A stretch of DNA of 64,000 nt, from assembly GCF_954871325.1 (NCBI RefSeq), contig NC_088777.1:19941366-20005365 (forward strand). The letters are read 5' to 3'. Below, piece after piece: positions 21,367 to 33,138 of the stretch (the stretch's first letter is position 1; the number at the start of each line of letters is the position of its first letter). The notes under the pieces were generated by a model that saw only the letters and a list, made by a program, of their open reading frames with translations, was not told the origin of the DNA and searched no databases. A program made the position numbers and the translations under genes. The stretch comes from Gordionus sp. m RMFG-2023 (Eukaryota > Nematomorpha > Gordioida > Chordodea > Parachordodidae).

Positions 21367-24300
21367 ATGTCTCAAAGTTCAAGTTCTACGCCAGCAAGGT
21401 CAACTCAAGATGATAGAGAAAATCAAGTTAATCAATAACCATAAATCTTTATGATATTATTTCGATTTTATGCAATTATAACCTTTATTTTAATATATTT
21501 ATAATTTTAGATGGAGCCTTTTTCGGATTCACTAATAGAACAGGATTTAAATTCTTCTGCGATTAATAGTAGTTTCAATATTAAATCAAATTATAATTAT
21601 AGTCCAAATAAATCACACAAAAAATGCAATCATTGCGAAAAGATATATCGTTCCACTACCGCTACAAGTTTAATAAATTTTTGTTTTTATATAGTTACAT
21701 TAAATTAAATTTTCAAATTTAAAAAGAAATTATTCCTTATGGCAGTAATGTTTTTTAATATTTAAAAAAACATAAAATATTTCGGGGTTTTTAGGATTTT
21801 AATGTTGGTCTAGAATTGTTTTGCTTTCCTCCAGTTTTTAAATATTTTTAAGCTAAAAGTGGATAATAATAACTTATTTATTTTCAATATATAAAAAAAT
21901 AAAAACTAAATTAAAAAAATTTTAATTTTTATGACGGTACAGCTCTTTCAATTTTGCGATATTTGCTTATAAAGATTTAATTATTACTTCATAATGGCCT
22001 ATTTTATCTTATTTAAGTGCTAAATTTACCTATCTTTTTATTTTTTACTCTAATTTTTTATTATTTTAAACCTAATTAAAATATAGAAAATATATTCAAT
22101 ATATAAACCTGGCTATATTTTTCAAAAAAGGTAATAATTTATACTTAATATTAATTATTTAGAATATTAAGTTAGGTTACTATTTTTTTCGAGGGGCTCA
22201 TTATTATGTTGTTCAAACGTCGCGACCCCGACCCAGAGTTTGGGTCGTTTTTTTGACTCGGACTTCTTTTTATATTAAATTTTTTTGTTATTTTTTTAAA
22301 TGTTTTTTATGTTATTTTTTTTTGATATATTATTGTTCTTTTGTGATTGGTTAATTTATTTTATTTTTAAAATAATATACATATATTTTTTTATTTAGGA
22401 TATTTTTAAATAATATTTTTATAAATTTTATATCAATATAAATACAGTTCTATTTATAATAGATTTTTATAGCTAATAATAGGTATTACAAATATTTAAT
22501 TTACAATATACGGCTAGCCCGGCCCGGATTTTTTTAAAATATATTATATTTATAATAGATTTTTTAGCTAATAAAAGCGATTTTAAATATTTAATTTGAT
22601 ATATATGGCCGGCCCTGTTCGGATATTTTTTTATAAATAATTTTAGGCCCAGCCCGGCGGTATATATAAAAAAATTAAAATACGATCTAGCCCTCTGATA
22701 TATTTTATTTATTAATTTCTGATTGTAACTTAGCTTATTAACAACAAAATAGGTATTAATTCTTAGTATTATTTAATACTTCTTTGTATGGTCATTGTCA
22801 AATCAATCACTTTTCTGCCGACCCCTTTCGATTTCTTAAAAATGGCCAAATTAGGATTTTAGCAAAATAATAAGTAAGCCTCGAGATTTGGTAAAATAAA
22901 AACCTATCTGTCATCTATGAGCAAAATCTCCTTGAATACATAATATTATTCAGGTCTTTTTAAAAATCGATCAAATCGGGCTTAACATTAATGATAGGCA
23001 ATATATCAGTATTAAAATTTTTATTAGTTAGTGCATTATGCATCAACATTCAAATGTTTGAATAATCGAAAGGAGGCAGGGTTTAGAATATAGTTTCTTT
23101 TGATTTATTTAATAATATATATGTCGTATTGGGGAATCATGTGGGATTCGGAATCCCAACGTGGGGATTCAAGATCTTGAATCCCCACGTTTTATTCGGG
23201 ATCTTTTTTTATATTTTAAAAAAAAATATTTAAAAAATATTCCGAATCCCTATGCTCTTTTTTTGCGGCTGGCACCATATAATTAAAAAACCAAAATAAG
23301 GGATTTAATAAGAGAATTTAAAAAAAGAAGTAAATAGTATAAAATTAAGAAATATAATGAATGAAAAGGGATGAGGTTAAGACTTTTTTGTTTTAAAAAA
23401 TATATTTACAAAAATCCAAATTATTGCAACATTTAAGCAGGGACCCGAACCGTTATTTATACGGTTCAGTTTGGTTACGGTTCAGTATATAAAAAATTAT
23501 AATGGTTACGTTTTGGTTACGGTGCTTGAGAAGGAATTTATATAAAGGTTCCGTTCGGTTCAGCTAATTATAAAGGTTCATTACGGTTAGAAATTTTTTT
23601 TTATTGAAGCAACACCATCTTTTAATTTATTTTTATTATAAGCATTTATGAATTATATATAAAAAAAATATATAAGATTCAAAATAACTCATTTTTAAAT
23701 ATTTATTTGAACATATAAGCTATATATTTTCAAGTATAAATAGATTCCTTTTTATTCGTAGTGACGATAACACAAAAAGCCCTTTCTACAGAAATTTGTG
23801 TTGCTGGAACCGCCTGATTCAGATATTTATAACAAAAATAAATTTTTTTTAAAAAAATATTTAAGGGGATTCGGAATCTTTTTTTAAAAAAAACAATTAA
23901 ATTATATTTTCACCAGAAAATTTTATTTTTTAGAGATAATTAATATTGTATTACTTTTATGCTTTAAATCATTAAATACTCGAAGGCAATATTTTGTTTC
24001 ACGCCCGAAAATTCACGGTGTTTTTAAATTTTTCAAACTTTTAATGCTATAATTTTTTACACTTTATTGAATTTATTCTATTTATTTCTTTAATTCCATA
24101 ATCCATAATAACAAAAAATAAATACATATTATAAATCCAAATTTTTACTTAGAAAAAGAAGAATGTCTATTTTTTTTATTTCAATTGTGTACGCCTTTCC
24201 TCTAATAGGCGATTGGCTACAGAAAAATAATCTTTCACTAGAAGCCGAATTTGCCAGGGCTGACAAAATTTTACTCTCTAATTTTCTCAAAAAAGGAAAT

Positions 24301-26889
24301 AAATTTTCCTGCTTCCAAAACTTCAAAATATTGCCATTGTTATTTGTTTTATTTTTTAAAATTTTATTTTGATAATATTGATATTGTTATAATTTAAAAA
24401 AATATGACAAAACACTAAAATATTAAAACTATATAAAAATATGTAAAAAAAAATTATAAAAACTAAATAAAAATATATATTGGTCCTTAGCTTTTTTTAA
24501 AAAAAAACATTTTTATTATAAATAATTAAGTTTTAACAATCTCTAAATGAGTCTGACCTTATTTGTCTCAACCTAAAGATACATAGTATTTTTCCTTATT
24601 CATATTTGATTTTTTAGAACGGCTAACTCAATATTACATCCAGAAAAATAAACCATTATAATTTTTTATATACTGAACAGTTATAAATGTTTGGATCCCT
24701 GCTTAAATGTTCAATGAAATGCCATATTGCATTGAATAATTGTTGCAATAATTCGGATTTTTTATAAATATATTTTTTAATATTTTCTAAAACAAAAATG
24801 TCTTAACCTCATCCCTTTTCATTCATTATATGCCTTAATTTTATACTATTTACTTTTTTTTAAATTCCCTTTTTAAATCCCTTATTTTCGCCTTTTAATT
24901 ATGTGGTGCCAGCCGTAAAAAAGAGAAGAAAAAGTAATTATATTATTTTATTTTTTATTCATGGGGATTCGGAATATTTTTTAAATATTTTTATAAAAAT
25001 ATTTAAACAAAAAGATCCCGAATAAAACGTGGGGATTCAAGATCTTGAATCCCAACGTTGGGATTCCGAATCTCACATGATTCCATATCCCAATACGACA
25101 TATATAATATATATAATTTATTTAATAATATATATAATTTATTTTAGCCAATTTGCGCAAACATCTTCTAACCAAACATCCTGAAGTAATCAATGATTCG
25201 CCACCTTTGCCTGATTCTATTATAGGGGCAAGAAAACTTACAACAGACGATAATTTTCATTTAAATAAATTAATACTCAAATATATCATCAATGAAAATA
25301 TTTCATTTAGAACGTATGATAGTAAAAATTTTAAAGACATCTTTACATATTTAAACAAAACCTCCAAAGTTTGGTGCAGGCAAACTGCTATGAAATATTT
25401 AAACAATATATATAACGAGGCTAAAACAAATATTATGAATTCCTTCCATAATTATAAAAATAAGATGGCAATAACAACAGACATATGGACCAGCAATAAT
25501 TTAATAAGTTATTGCGCCATAACGGTCCATTATATAAATGATAAATGGAATATAACTAATGCCTTATTATCAATTACGGAATTTGCCCACCCTCACACGG
25601 GTGAAGATATTAAAGAATTATTATTATCAATAATGACAGAGTACAAAATAATAGATAAAATATCATCCATTACCCATGATAATGGATCGAACATGCTTTC
25701 GGCGGGAAAGCTCATAATTCCTTTAATTCGTGAGACATATAACCAAAATTTTAACACAATTAGATGTCTTGCCCACATTATTAATTTGATTGTACAAGAA
25801 GGACTGCCAACAATCTCAACAGATTTAGAAAAAGTTGAGATGTTGGTGAAAAAAATTCATAAAAGTCCTTCCTTGATGCAGGATTTTGTTGATATTTGTA
25901 ATTGCAAAATTCCATTAGATGTGTCAACTAGGTGGAATTCAAAGTATCTCATGCTTAGTAAAATTAATAAGGTATTAATATTAATATTTAATTTTTTTAC
26001 TGTTTGATTTATAGAATTTAGAAACTATTGTTAAAATGGGGAAAAGATGTATCAATGAAAATTTTTACATTAATACAGATGAGAGTAGAATGTTAAAAGA
26101 TATAGAGGATTTTTTATATCCTTTTTATAAAATAACGTGCGAGATAAGCACGAATACATCTACAATAGGGATGTATGCACTATATTTAGATACGATTCAA
26201 ATATTACTGGTAACAAGTATTGAAACCAGTAATAATAATGTTATAGTAGAATCGTCTAGATCTATGTTGGCTAAATGCCAAAAATATATCAATATTATGG
26301 ACAATTTCGAAATATATGTGTGTAGTTTTCTTGATCCACGTATCAAGAAAACATTCATACCTTTATGGATGAACAAAGAATGTTATTATGAAAAATTGAT
26401 TGCTTTATATGGTAAATACCGGTGTAATATATCGCCAGAAATATCAGAAAAAGACGATAATTGTGAAATGATGTCAATAACTATCTTAAATAGTCTGAGA
26501 AGGTATATATTTAATATTCTATAACTATTTTAAATTTTCTCAAAGTTGATATATTTAATTTTAATAATTTATTTTATATTTTTAGGAAAGCCTCGTTAGT
26601 TCCAATGGTGAACGAGATCGCCGAATACCTAGCTGATCCAGTAGTCTCAGCAACGACTACAGTGTTGGATTGGTGGAGCTGTAATTCTGAGCGTTTTCCG
26701 TACCTTTGCATGATGGCTAAAGATTTTTTGTCGCAGCAAAGTACATCCGTTGAGAGCGAGCGTGTCTTCTCAAGAGGGGTGGACACCGTAACAAAGAAAA
26801 GAAATCGCATGGCCTCCGAAACACTTAAACAGTGTTTATGTTTAAATTCATGGGATATCAATATCATGAATAATAAATTTTATACATAA
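21367..26889 (+). CDS. hAT transposase, 5 exons, 610 residues, apparently intact
   Basis: Exons: 21,367-21,426; 21,511-21,667; 25,148-25,971; 26,015-26,502; 26,586-26,889. All borders are GT-AG and all phases agree. Residues 1-50 are Ser/Asn-rich. A BED zinc finger (Cys59, Cys62, His78, His83) is split by intron 2. The RNase H-like core has Asp184 (ITTDIWTS), Asp250 (ITHDNGSNM) and Glu568 (SVESERVFS), with the hAT hallmarks RCLAHIINLIV (278) and VSTRWNSKYL (332). The C-terminal dimerisation region starts about LDWW (537). It should cut and paste DNA between the TAGTGTTGTTAA tips. Intron 1 is 84 nt, intron 2 is 3,480 nt and full of other elements, introns 3 and 4 are 43 and 83 nt. The start was chosen as the first Met that splices in phase to the finger exon. 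Confidence 0.9.
22203..22265. repeat. Stray tip of the CGACCC hAT family inside transposase intron 2
   Basis: TGTTGTTCAAACGTCGCGAC followed by CCCGACCCAGAGTTTGGGTCG-like sequence matches the outer end of the right arm read inward. Only about 60 bp are present, so it is an old terminal fragment. Confidence 0.7.
22430..22640. repeat. Two tandem copies of a unit of about 103 bp with GGCCCGGCCC-type cores
   Basis: Both copies share TTTATAATAGATTTTTAGCT, AAATATTTAATTT and a GC-rich core (GGCTAGCCCGGCCCGG, then GGCCGGCCCTG). A third core, GGCCCAGCCCGGC, follows at 22,650. It probably belongs to a small inverted-repeat element. Confidence 0.6.
23123..25099. mobile_element. Long inverted-repeat element (GTCGTATTGGG tips) in transposase intron 2
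   Basis: Arms of about 315 bp (23,123-23,437) and 398 bp (24,702-25,099) are inverse copies. They run from GTCGTATTGGG through a GATTCAAGATCTTGAATC palindrome, a GGTGCCAGC motif and GAGGTTAAGAC to CATTTAAG at the centre. The tips carry GGGATTCGGAATCCC as well. Between the arms lies another hAT (23,438-24,701). No gene of its own is visible; it may be a foldback element or an element made palindromic by recombination. Confidence 0.75.
23438..24701 (-). mobile_element. Decayed hAT with CAGGGACCC/GGATCCCTG tips
   Basis: Tips CAGGGACCCGAACCG and TTTGGATCCCTG bound 1,264 bp. Sub-terminal ACGGTT repeats follow the left tip. The minus strand keeps a dimerisation-region peptide at 24,129-24,326 (LPFLRKLESK-like start, ANSASSERLFF, then DILLFLSKNL) and a second one near 23,765-23,810 (VPATQISVERAF). 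The flanks are inverse rather than direct repeats because the element lies at the centre of the palindrome 23,123-25,099, so no duplication can be shown. Confidence 0.7.
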
Positions 26890-27870
26890 TTTTTATATCT
26901 ATATATATTGTTAAATTAAATTTTTTGTACATTAATAAATATATATAATTTAAATAAAAATATTTAAACTCTAAATGTATCAAATATTTAAGATGTTTTG
27001 AGCTTAGTATTCTTGTTTCAGGCTGTTGTTTTTTATGAATACTGTAGAATATTAGTGTTTTAATATTATTTGACTTTAAATTGATAACTAAAATAGTTTT
27101 TGATATTAAGATTTAGAATTTTGAACACTTGAGAAAAATTACACATTAAAATTGATACTGGGATTAACTTTGAACCATGTTATAAAGCGCTATACTTTTT
27201 TTCAGGCGTTAATTATTCACTATTTTATTAAGAAGAATATTATGAGAGCAATTTTTCTCATAGATTATATAAAGGTATAGATATCTATTATTGTAATTTC
27301 AGGATTAGTCAATATTTTTCTTGCTAAATAGGCTTAAAACGAGAGATTTTAAATATTAAATGCATATAAAAATTATTAAGATATATTTATAATTAATTCT
27401 AAAATCTTAATCCTTTAAATTAATATTTAGTCTACACAATCTAGTTTCCAATATAATTTAAAATGTCATCGATAGAGATTGATATAAAAGATATTGGTGC
27501 AGATAATATATACAAAGTTATTACTCTGTACAATGATATGTAATTTCCTTCATGAGATATCGCATAAAATTTATTCTCGAAAAAAAAACAAGGTATAAAT
27601 ATCATTGTAAGATGTGCCAAGTAAATTTTATCCTAACTAGAAACTTCAAAGAGGAAATATTTTAATATCCTTAAACTTAAAAATATAATATGAATAAAAC
27701 ATAGATGAGTTTATGTGATAGTTGATTTTCTGACCCAGTCTATGACAATAACATATTTAAGAATTTTTTTATAAATTAAAATTACAAGAAATATATTAGC
27801 ATCTCATTTTATCACTCAAAAATTATTATGTACCTTACTACTCGTATATATAATAACATTTTTTGTCCCT
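26890..27870. other. AT-rich 1-kb spacer, right arm of giant hAT 2
   Basis: Inverse copy of 19,691-20,680, directly downstream of the transposase stop. It should supply the 3' UTR and polyadenylation signal; several AATAAA strings occur (for example 26,932) but none stands out. Confidence 0.6.
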
Positions 27871-29760
27871 TATCTATGATACTTCCTCACTGATATTTTA
27901 ATTTAACATGTTTAGGATATATATTTTTAGTTATTTGCTTTAAAAAAATTGGAAAAAGTTTAAAAATAACGATTATGACAATTGTTACCTATCTATGATA
28001 CATCCTCACTGAATTTTTAATTTAACATGTTTAGAATATATATTTTTAGCTATTTTCTTTAAAAAATGTTAAAAATAGCGATTATGAAAATTGTCACCTA
28101 TCTATGATACATCCTCTTAAATTTTTAATTTAACATGTTTAGAATATATATTTTTAGCTATTTCCTTTCAAAAAATTTGAAAAAGTTCAAAAATAGCAAT
28201 TATGACAATTGTTACCTATCTATGATACATCCTCACTGAATTTTTAATTTAACATGTTTAGAATATATAATTTTAGCTATTTCCTTTAAAAAAATTTGAA
28301 AAAGTTCAAAAATAGCGATTATGACAATTGTCACCTATCTATGATATATCATCACTGAATCTTTAATTTAACATGTTTAGAATATATATTTTTAGATATT
28401 TCCTTTAAAAAAAATTTGAAAAAGTTCAAAAATAGCGATTATGACAATTGTCACCTATCTATAATACATCATCACTGAATTTTTTATTTAACATGTTTAG
28501 AATATATATTTTTAGATATTTCCTTTAAAAAAATTTGAAAAAGTTCAAAAATAGCGATTATGACAATTGTCACCTATCTATGATATATCTTCACTGAATT
28601 TTTAATTTAACATGTTTAGAATATATATTTTTAGATATTTCCTTTAAAAAAAATTTGAAAAAGTTCAAAAATAGCGATTATGACAATTGTCACCTATATA
28701 TGATACATCCTCACTGAATTTTGAATTTAACATGTTTAGAATATATATTTTTAGCTATTTCCTTTAAAAAAATTTGAAAAAATTCAAAAATAGCGATTAT
28801 GACAATTGTCACCTACCTATGAAACATCATCACTGAATTTTTAATTTAACATGTTTAAAATATATAATTTTAGCTATTTCCTTTAAAAAAATTTGAAAAA
28901 GTTCAAAAATAGCGATTATGACAATTGTCACCTATCTACGATACATCATCACTGAATTTTTAATTTAACATGTTTAGAATATATATTTTTAGATATTTCC
29001 TTTAAAAAAATTTCAAAAATAGCGATTATGACAATTGTCACCTATATATGATACTTCCTCACTGAATTTTTAATTTAACATGTTTAGAATATATATTTTT
29101 AGATATTTCCTTTAAAAAAATTGAAAAAAGTTCAAAAATAACGATTATGACAATTGTCACCTACCTATGATACATCCTCACTGAATTTTTAATTTAACAT
29201 GTTTAGAATATATATTTTTAGCTATTTCTTTAAAAAAATTTGAAAAAGTTCAAAAATAGCGATTATGACAATTGTCACCTATCTATGATACATCCTCACT
29301 GAATTTTTAATTTAACATGTTTAGAATATATATTTTTAGCTATTTCCTTTAAAAAAATTGAAAAAAGTTCAAAAATAACGATTATGACAATTGTCACCTA
29401 CCTATGATACATCCTCACTGAATTTTTAATTTAACATGTTTAGAATATATATTTTTAGCTATTTCCTTTAAAAAAATTTGAAAAAGTTCAAAAATAGCGA
29501 TTATGACAATTGTCACCTATCTATGATACATCCTCACTGAATTTTTAATTTAACATGTTTAGAATATATATTTTTAGCTATTTCCTTTAAAAAAACTCAA
29601 AAAGGCTCAAAAATGGCGATTATGACAATTGTCACTTATCTATGGTACATCTTCACTGAAATTTTGATTTAACATGTCTACAATATATATTTTTATCTAT
29701 TTCATTTAAAAAAGTTCAAAAATAACCATCATAACAAATGGCTCTTTTCTATGGTGCATT
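27871..29760. repeat. Tandem array, right arm of giant hAT 2
   Basis: About 16 copies of the 119-bp unit, inverse to 17,761-19,690. GATTATGACAATTGTCACC recurs at about 110-122 bp spacing. Short deletions in the T/A-rich spacer make some units shorter (near 28,065 and 29,010). Confidence 0.95.
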
Positions 29761-29859
29761 TTCACTTAAAAATTTAAAAAAATAACTATGATGAATAGTT
29801 AATCCAGAGTATTATAATTTAAAGAAGCTTTAAGTAACTTTCCCGCCTATAATATTAAT

Positions 29860-30456
29860 ATATACTAAATGTTATTTGACTTTTGGTCAAAAAAAATGAT
29901 CTAGATATTGGGTTAAGGGTGAAAAAAAGCAACCCTAACTTTAAGTCGACTTTAAAAAAAAAGATCCATATTTTGGGTCGGATTGAATAAAACGACCCGA
30001 TGTTTGAGTCTGAGTCAGAAAAACGACCCAAACTTTGTGTTGGAGTCGAAAATACGACCCAAACTTCAAGTTTGAGTCGAAAAATACGACCCAAACTTCA
30101 AGTTTGAGTCGAAAAATACGACCCAAACTTCAAGTTTGAGTCGAAAAATATGACCCAAACTTCAAGTTTGAGTCGTAAAAAACGACCCATATTTTGGGTC
30201 GAAGTCGAAAAAAACGACCCAAATTTTTAGTCGGAGTCGAAAAAAACGACCCAAATTTTTAGTCGGAGTCGTAAAAAACGACCCATATTTTGGGTCGAGG
30301 TCGTTTTTTTTGGCTTGGACTTGGGTCGGAGTCGAAAAAAACGACCCATATTTTGGGTCGAAGTCGAAAAAAACGACCCAAACATTGAGTCGGAGTCGAA
30401 TAAAACGACCCGAGCTTTGGGTCGGGGTCGCGACTCGCGGCGTTTTAACAACACTA
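29860..30456. repeat. CGACCCAAA satellite, right tip of giant hAT 2
   Basis: Inverse of 17,044-17,660 with a somewhat different unit count. The distal part has CGACCCATATTTTGGGTCG palindromes and ends GGGTCGCGACTCGCGGCG then TTTTAACAACACTA. Confidence 0.9.
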
Positions 30457-30464
30457 ATTATATA

Positions 30465-30954
30465 AAAGAGTATAAAAAAACATTTATGCATTTTTAATAT
30501 ATATATAAGGCTAACTTTATTTAGCGTTGTTAGTAGATTTTGTAGGGCCTCACCACGATCCCTGGATCGTTTCTTTTTTTGATTGACCTGCCATCTTTTT
30601 CTTTTATTAATGACGGATAAATCGCCACCTGTACAATCATTAAGTGAGGTTAGGACATGGCTTGTTATCTAAAATAAAAACAAAAAACATATTAATGTAT
30701 TAAACTTGAAGAGGAGTCAATATTAGGTTAACCTCTCTAGAAATAGTGGGAATATCATCCATCAGAAGCTAAAATAGATGTATTCTAAAATGAAAAGTAT
30801 AAGCATTTTTAGTATATATAGATGAATAACTTTATTTTGCATATGGTAGATTTTATTGGGCTTCACGTCATATGACCAAGTATAATTTTTTGCTTGAATA
30901 TGAGTTGAATTAAGAATTGAATGATATTTATTTTTTGATACAGCTTTCGGCTGG
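30465..30954. other. Helitron body, right of giant hAT 2
   Basis: Non-coding. The stretch 30,660-30,870 (GTTATCTAAAATAAAAACA, GAAGAGGAGTCAATATTAGG, AAATAGTGGGAA) is a second copy of 16,905-17,040, so the host repeat of the giant hAT was itself duplicated in tandem before insertion. Confidence 0.6.
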
Positions 30955-31135
30955 AGTGTGTAGCCTGAGGTAGGGAAATAAATGGAAAGAAAATATGGAA
31001 ATTAAAAGGGAAAGGAAGGTAAAGATAAAGAAAAAGAAAATTAAAAAGTGAAGAAAGGAAAGGGAAATGATGAGAAAGGGGAAGATAATAAAAGAAATTA
31101 AAAGGGAAAGAAAGGAAAAGAGAATTTCAGTATTT
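30955..31135 (+). repeat. Purine-rich (GA) tract
   Basis: About 170 bases nearly all A and G, with AAAGGGAAAGGAAGG-type units. Similar shorter tracts occur in PDS5 introns at 41,330-41,395, 44,220-44,265 and 46,230-46,280. Probably simple-sequence expansion. Confidence 0.8.
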
Positions 31136-31304
31136 TTAAAATTTTAATTTTTTCCATATTATTTGAGACTGTTGTTAAAATAATGAATGTTAGTGATATC
31201 TTTAGTAGGGATACATATGTTGTCGGCATAGCATAATCAGTCTACATTTTGTATGTTATTGAAACTATTCTTTGAGTTAAAATATATATCTTTATAAAAA
31301 TATT

Positions 31305-31760
31305 AACATAATACTAACATTTAACATTAAAAAATCCCAATATAAGTTCAAGCCTACAATATCTGGAAAAAATATCTAAGCATCCAAGATCTTAATAATT
31401 TAAAAAGATTTTCTCAAGCCCACCTCAATCCCTAATAATTTTGAAACCAAGCCCAGAGATATTAAATTTATAATTAATGAAGGGGAAATCTCTGATTTAC
31501 CAATTAGTCTATGGGTAAAATATATTACTTTATAAAAATAATAACATAAGACTAACATTTAGCATTAAAAAATCCCAATATAGGTTCAAGCCTTACAATA
31601 TGGAAAAAATTTCCAAGCATCCAAGATCTTAATAATTTAAAAAGATTTTATCAAACCCATTTCAATCCCTAATAATTTTTGAAAACCAAGCTAATATTAA
31701 TTTTGAGAAATATTTTTTAATCCCAGTCCAACCCATAATAATTTTGAAAAAATTTTCCCA
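31305..31760. repeat. Tandem duplication of about 230 bp in the Helitron body
   Basis: Both copies contain ACATTTAACATTAAAAAATCCC-like sequence, AAGCATCCAAGATCTTAATA and a CCTAATAATTTTGAAA string. The segment 16,290-16,580, on the other side of the giant hAT, is a further relative. Confidence 0.75.
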
Positions 31761-32005
31761 AGCCTAGAGATATTAAATTTATTGAATTAACTCAGTTATG
31801 AATTTCTATATAAAATAATAATAATTTGTAATATTTAGATAATAATGTATTACTTTGACAATTGGTTTTAATATGGCCTCCTACAGTTGCACTAATTTTG
31901 AAAAAAATCATGTGAATTGGTAATAAGGGAAACTGAGAAAGCCTGAACAAAGCAATTATTAGAGAATCATGACAAAATAACGCCTGCCCTAATATGTGAA
32001 GAGAA

Positions 32006-32690
32006 ATTTAGTTTAATTTAGCACAATTTAATAGACTTATTCAAATATTTAAAATTCAAAACAGGGAAATGTGATTGAATAAGGCAAATTATATGAAGTA
32101 GTTGCTTGAAATTTTGTGATATTTAGTGATACTTAGTGAAAGTAAGTGTTAAAGAGTAACCCAGTTTACATTGGTCATAATGTTTTTTGAACCACATATT
32201 CAGTTTAATTTAACATAATTTAATAGACTTATTCAAATATTTAAAATTTTCAAAACAGGGAAATGTGATTGAATAAGGCAATTTATATGAAGTAGTTGCT
32301 TAAAATTTTGTGATATTTAGTGATACTTAGTGAAAGTAAGTGTTAAAGAGTAATCCAGTTTACATTGGTCATAATGTTTTTGAACCACATAAGATCAACC
32401 TGAATTCAAATTTCCTATTTTTTAATTAACACTTTCTTAATTAAATTTACACAACCCTTTAACCTAATTAAAGATTCTTATTCTTAATTTATAAAGTAGA
32501 TAAAACATTTAGTATAATTAACTTAATTTAATATTCTTATTTAAATATTTAAACTTCAGAAAACAAACAGATATAAGTGAATAAGGCAATTATAAGGATT
32601 AGTTGCCTGAAAGGTTTTGTGATATTATAATGAAGAGTATGGAGTGAAAAGTGTAAGTGATATGTAAGTGTAAAAAGAGTATATATCTTT
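32006..32690. repeat. Three tandem copies of a unit of about 193 bp
   Basis: Two close copies (32,006-32,200 and 32,201-32,395) share AATAGACTTATTCAAATA, GGGAAATGTGATTGAATAAG and GTGATACTTAGTGAAAGTAA. A third, diverged copy lies at 32,490-32,690. Internal tandem repeats are common in non-autonomous Helitrons. Confidence 0.85.
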
Positions 32691-32699
32691 TCTTTTTTT

Positions 32700-33138
32700 A
32701 AAAAAGAATTAGCTTAATTTAATAATCATATTTCTTCTAATATTTAACTTATGAAATCAGTGAAAAGGAAACTTTGATTAAGTTATTATCATTATTTTAA
32801 AAGATATTCCCATTTTAAGATTTACAATATACTTGTATGATCCATAGCCTTCAGCCTGTTTCACATGAAAATCCTAGAGTGCCCTTATTTAGATAATTTT
32901 TTTAAATAACTGGCACTCATATTTTAGGAATTCAAGGAAAATGATTAACTTATTGAATCATCTTCCAATCAGTATTATTTATAAATATCTATCCATTTTT
33001 GCAAAATGAAATGTGAATATGGTTCCTGTTCTGAATCGCTAAAAGTAATAATTAAAAATAATAAAAAATATAATCTATTTAAAAATAAATTAAGACTGTT
33101 GGTAGGATCATCTGTTTGTATAAAACAAATAAATAAAA
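32700..33138. other. AT-rich stretch in the Helitron 5' part
   Basis: No coding signal. Short frames here read low-complexity Phe/Ile-rich peptides. The Helitron 5' end follows at 33,212. Confidence 0.45.

Larger units (their letters stand above)
17044..30456 (+). mobile_element. Giant hAT transposon 2, 13.4 kb, apparently complete
   Basis: Tips TAGTGTTGTTAA and TTAACAACACTA, an exact 8-bp duplication, and terminal inverted repeats of 3,834 bp (17,044-20,877) and 3,778 bp (26,679-30,456). Each arm consists, from outside in, of a CGACCCAAA/TTTGGGTCG satellite, an array of about 16 copies of a 119-bp unit, a 1-kb AT-rich spacer, and 3' coding sequence of the transposase. The single gene inside (21,367-26,889) has five exons and an open 610-residue product. 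Most hATs are 2.5-5 kb with tips of 10-30 bp, so this size and arm length are exceptional. The arms are near-identical and the duplication exact, which argues for recent movement or homogenisation. Confidence 0.92.
26679..30456. repeat. Terminal inverted repeat, right arm
   Basis: Inverse partner of 17,044-20,877. It begins inside the last transposase exon, at about residue 541, and ends with TTAACAACACTA. The arm therefore contains the functional C-terminal coding end, the stop codon at 26,887 and everything downstream. Confidence 0.93.

Noticed and set aside
26574-26867. Minus-strand frame of 97 codons and its twin at 20,689-20,916
   Set aside because: Antisense shadow of transposase exon 5 and of its inverted copy.
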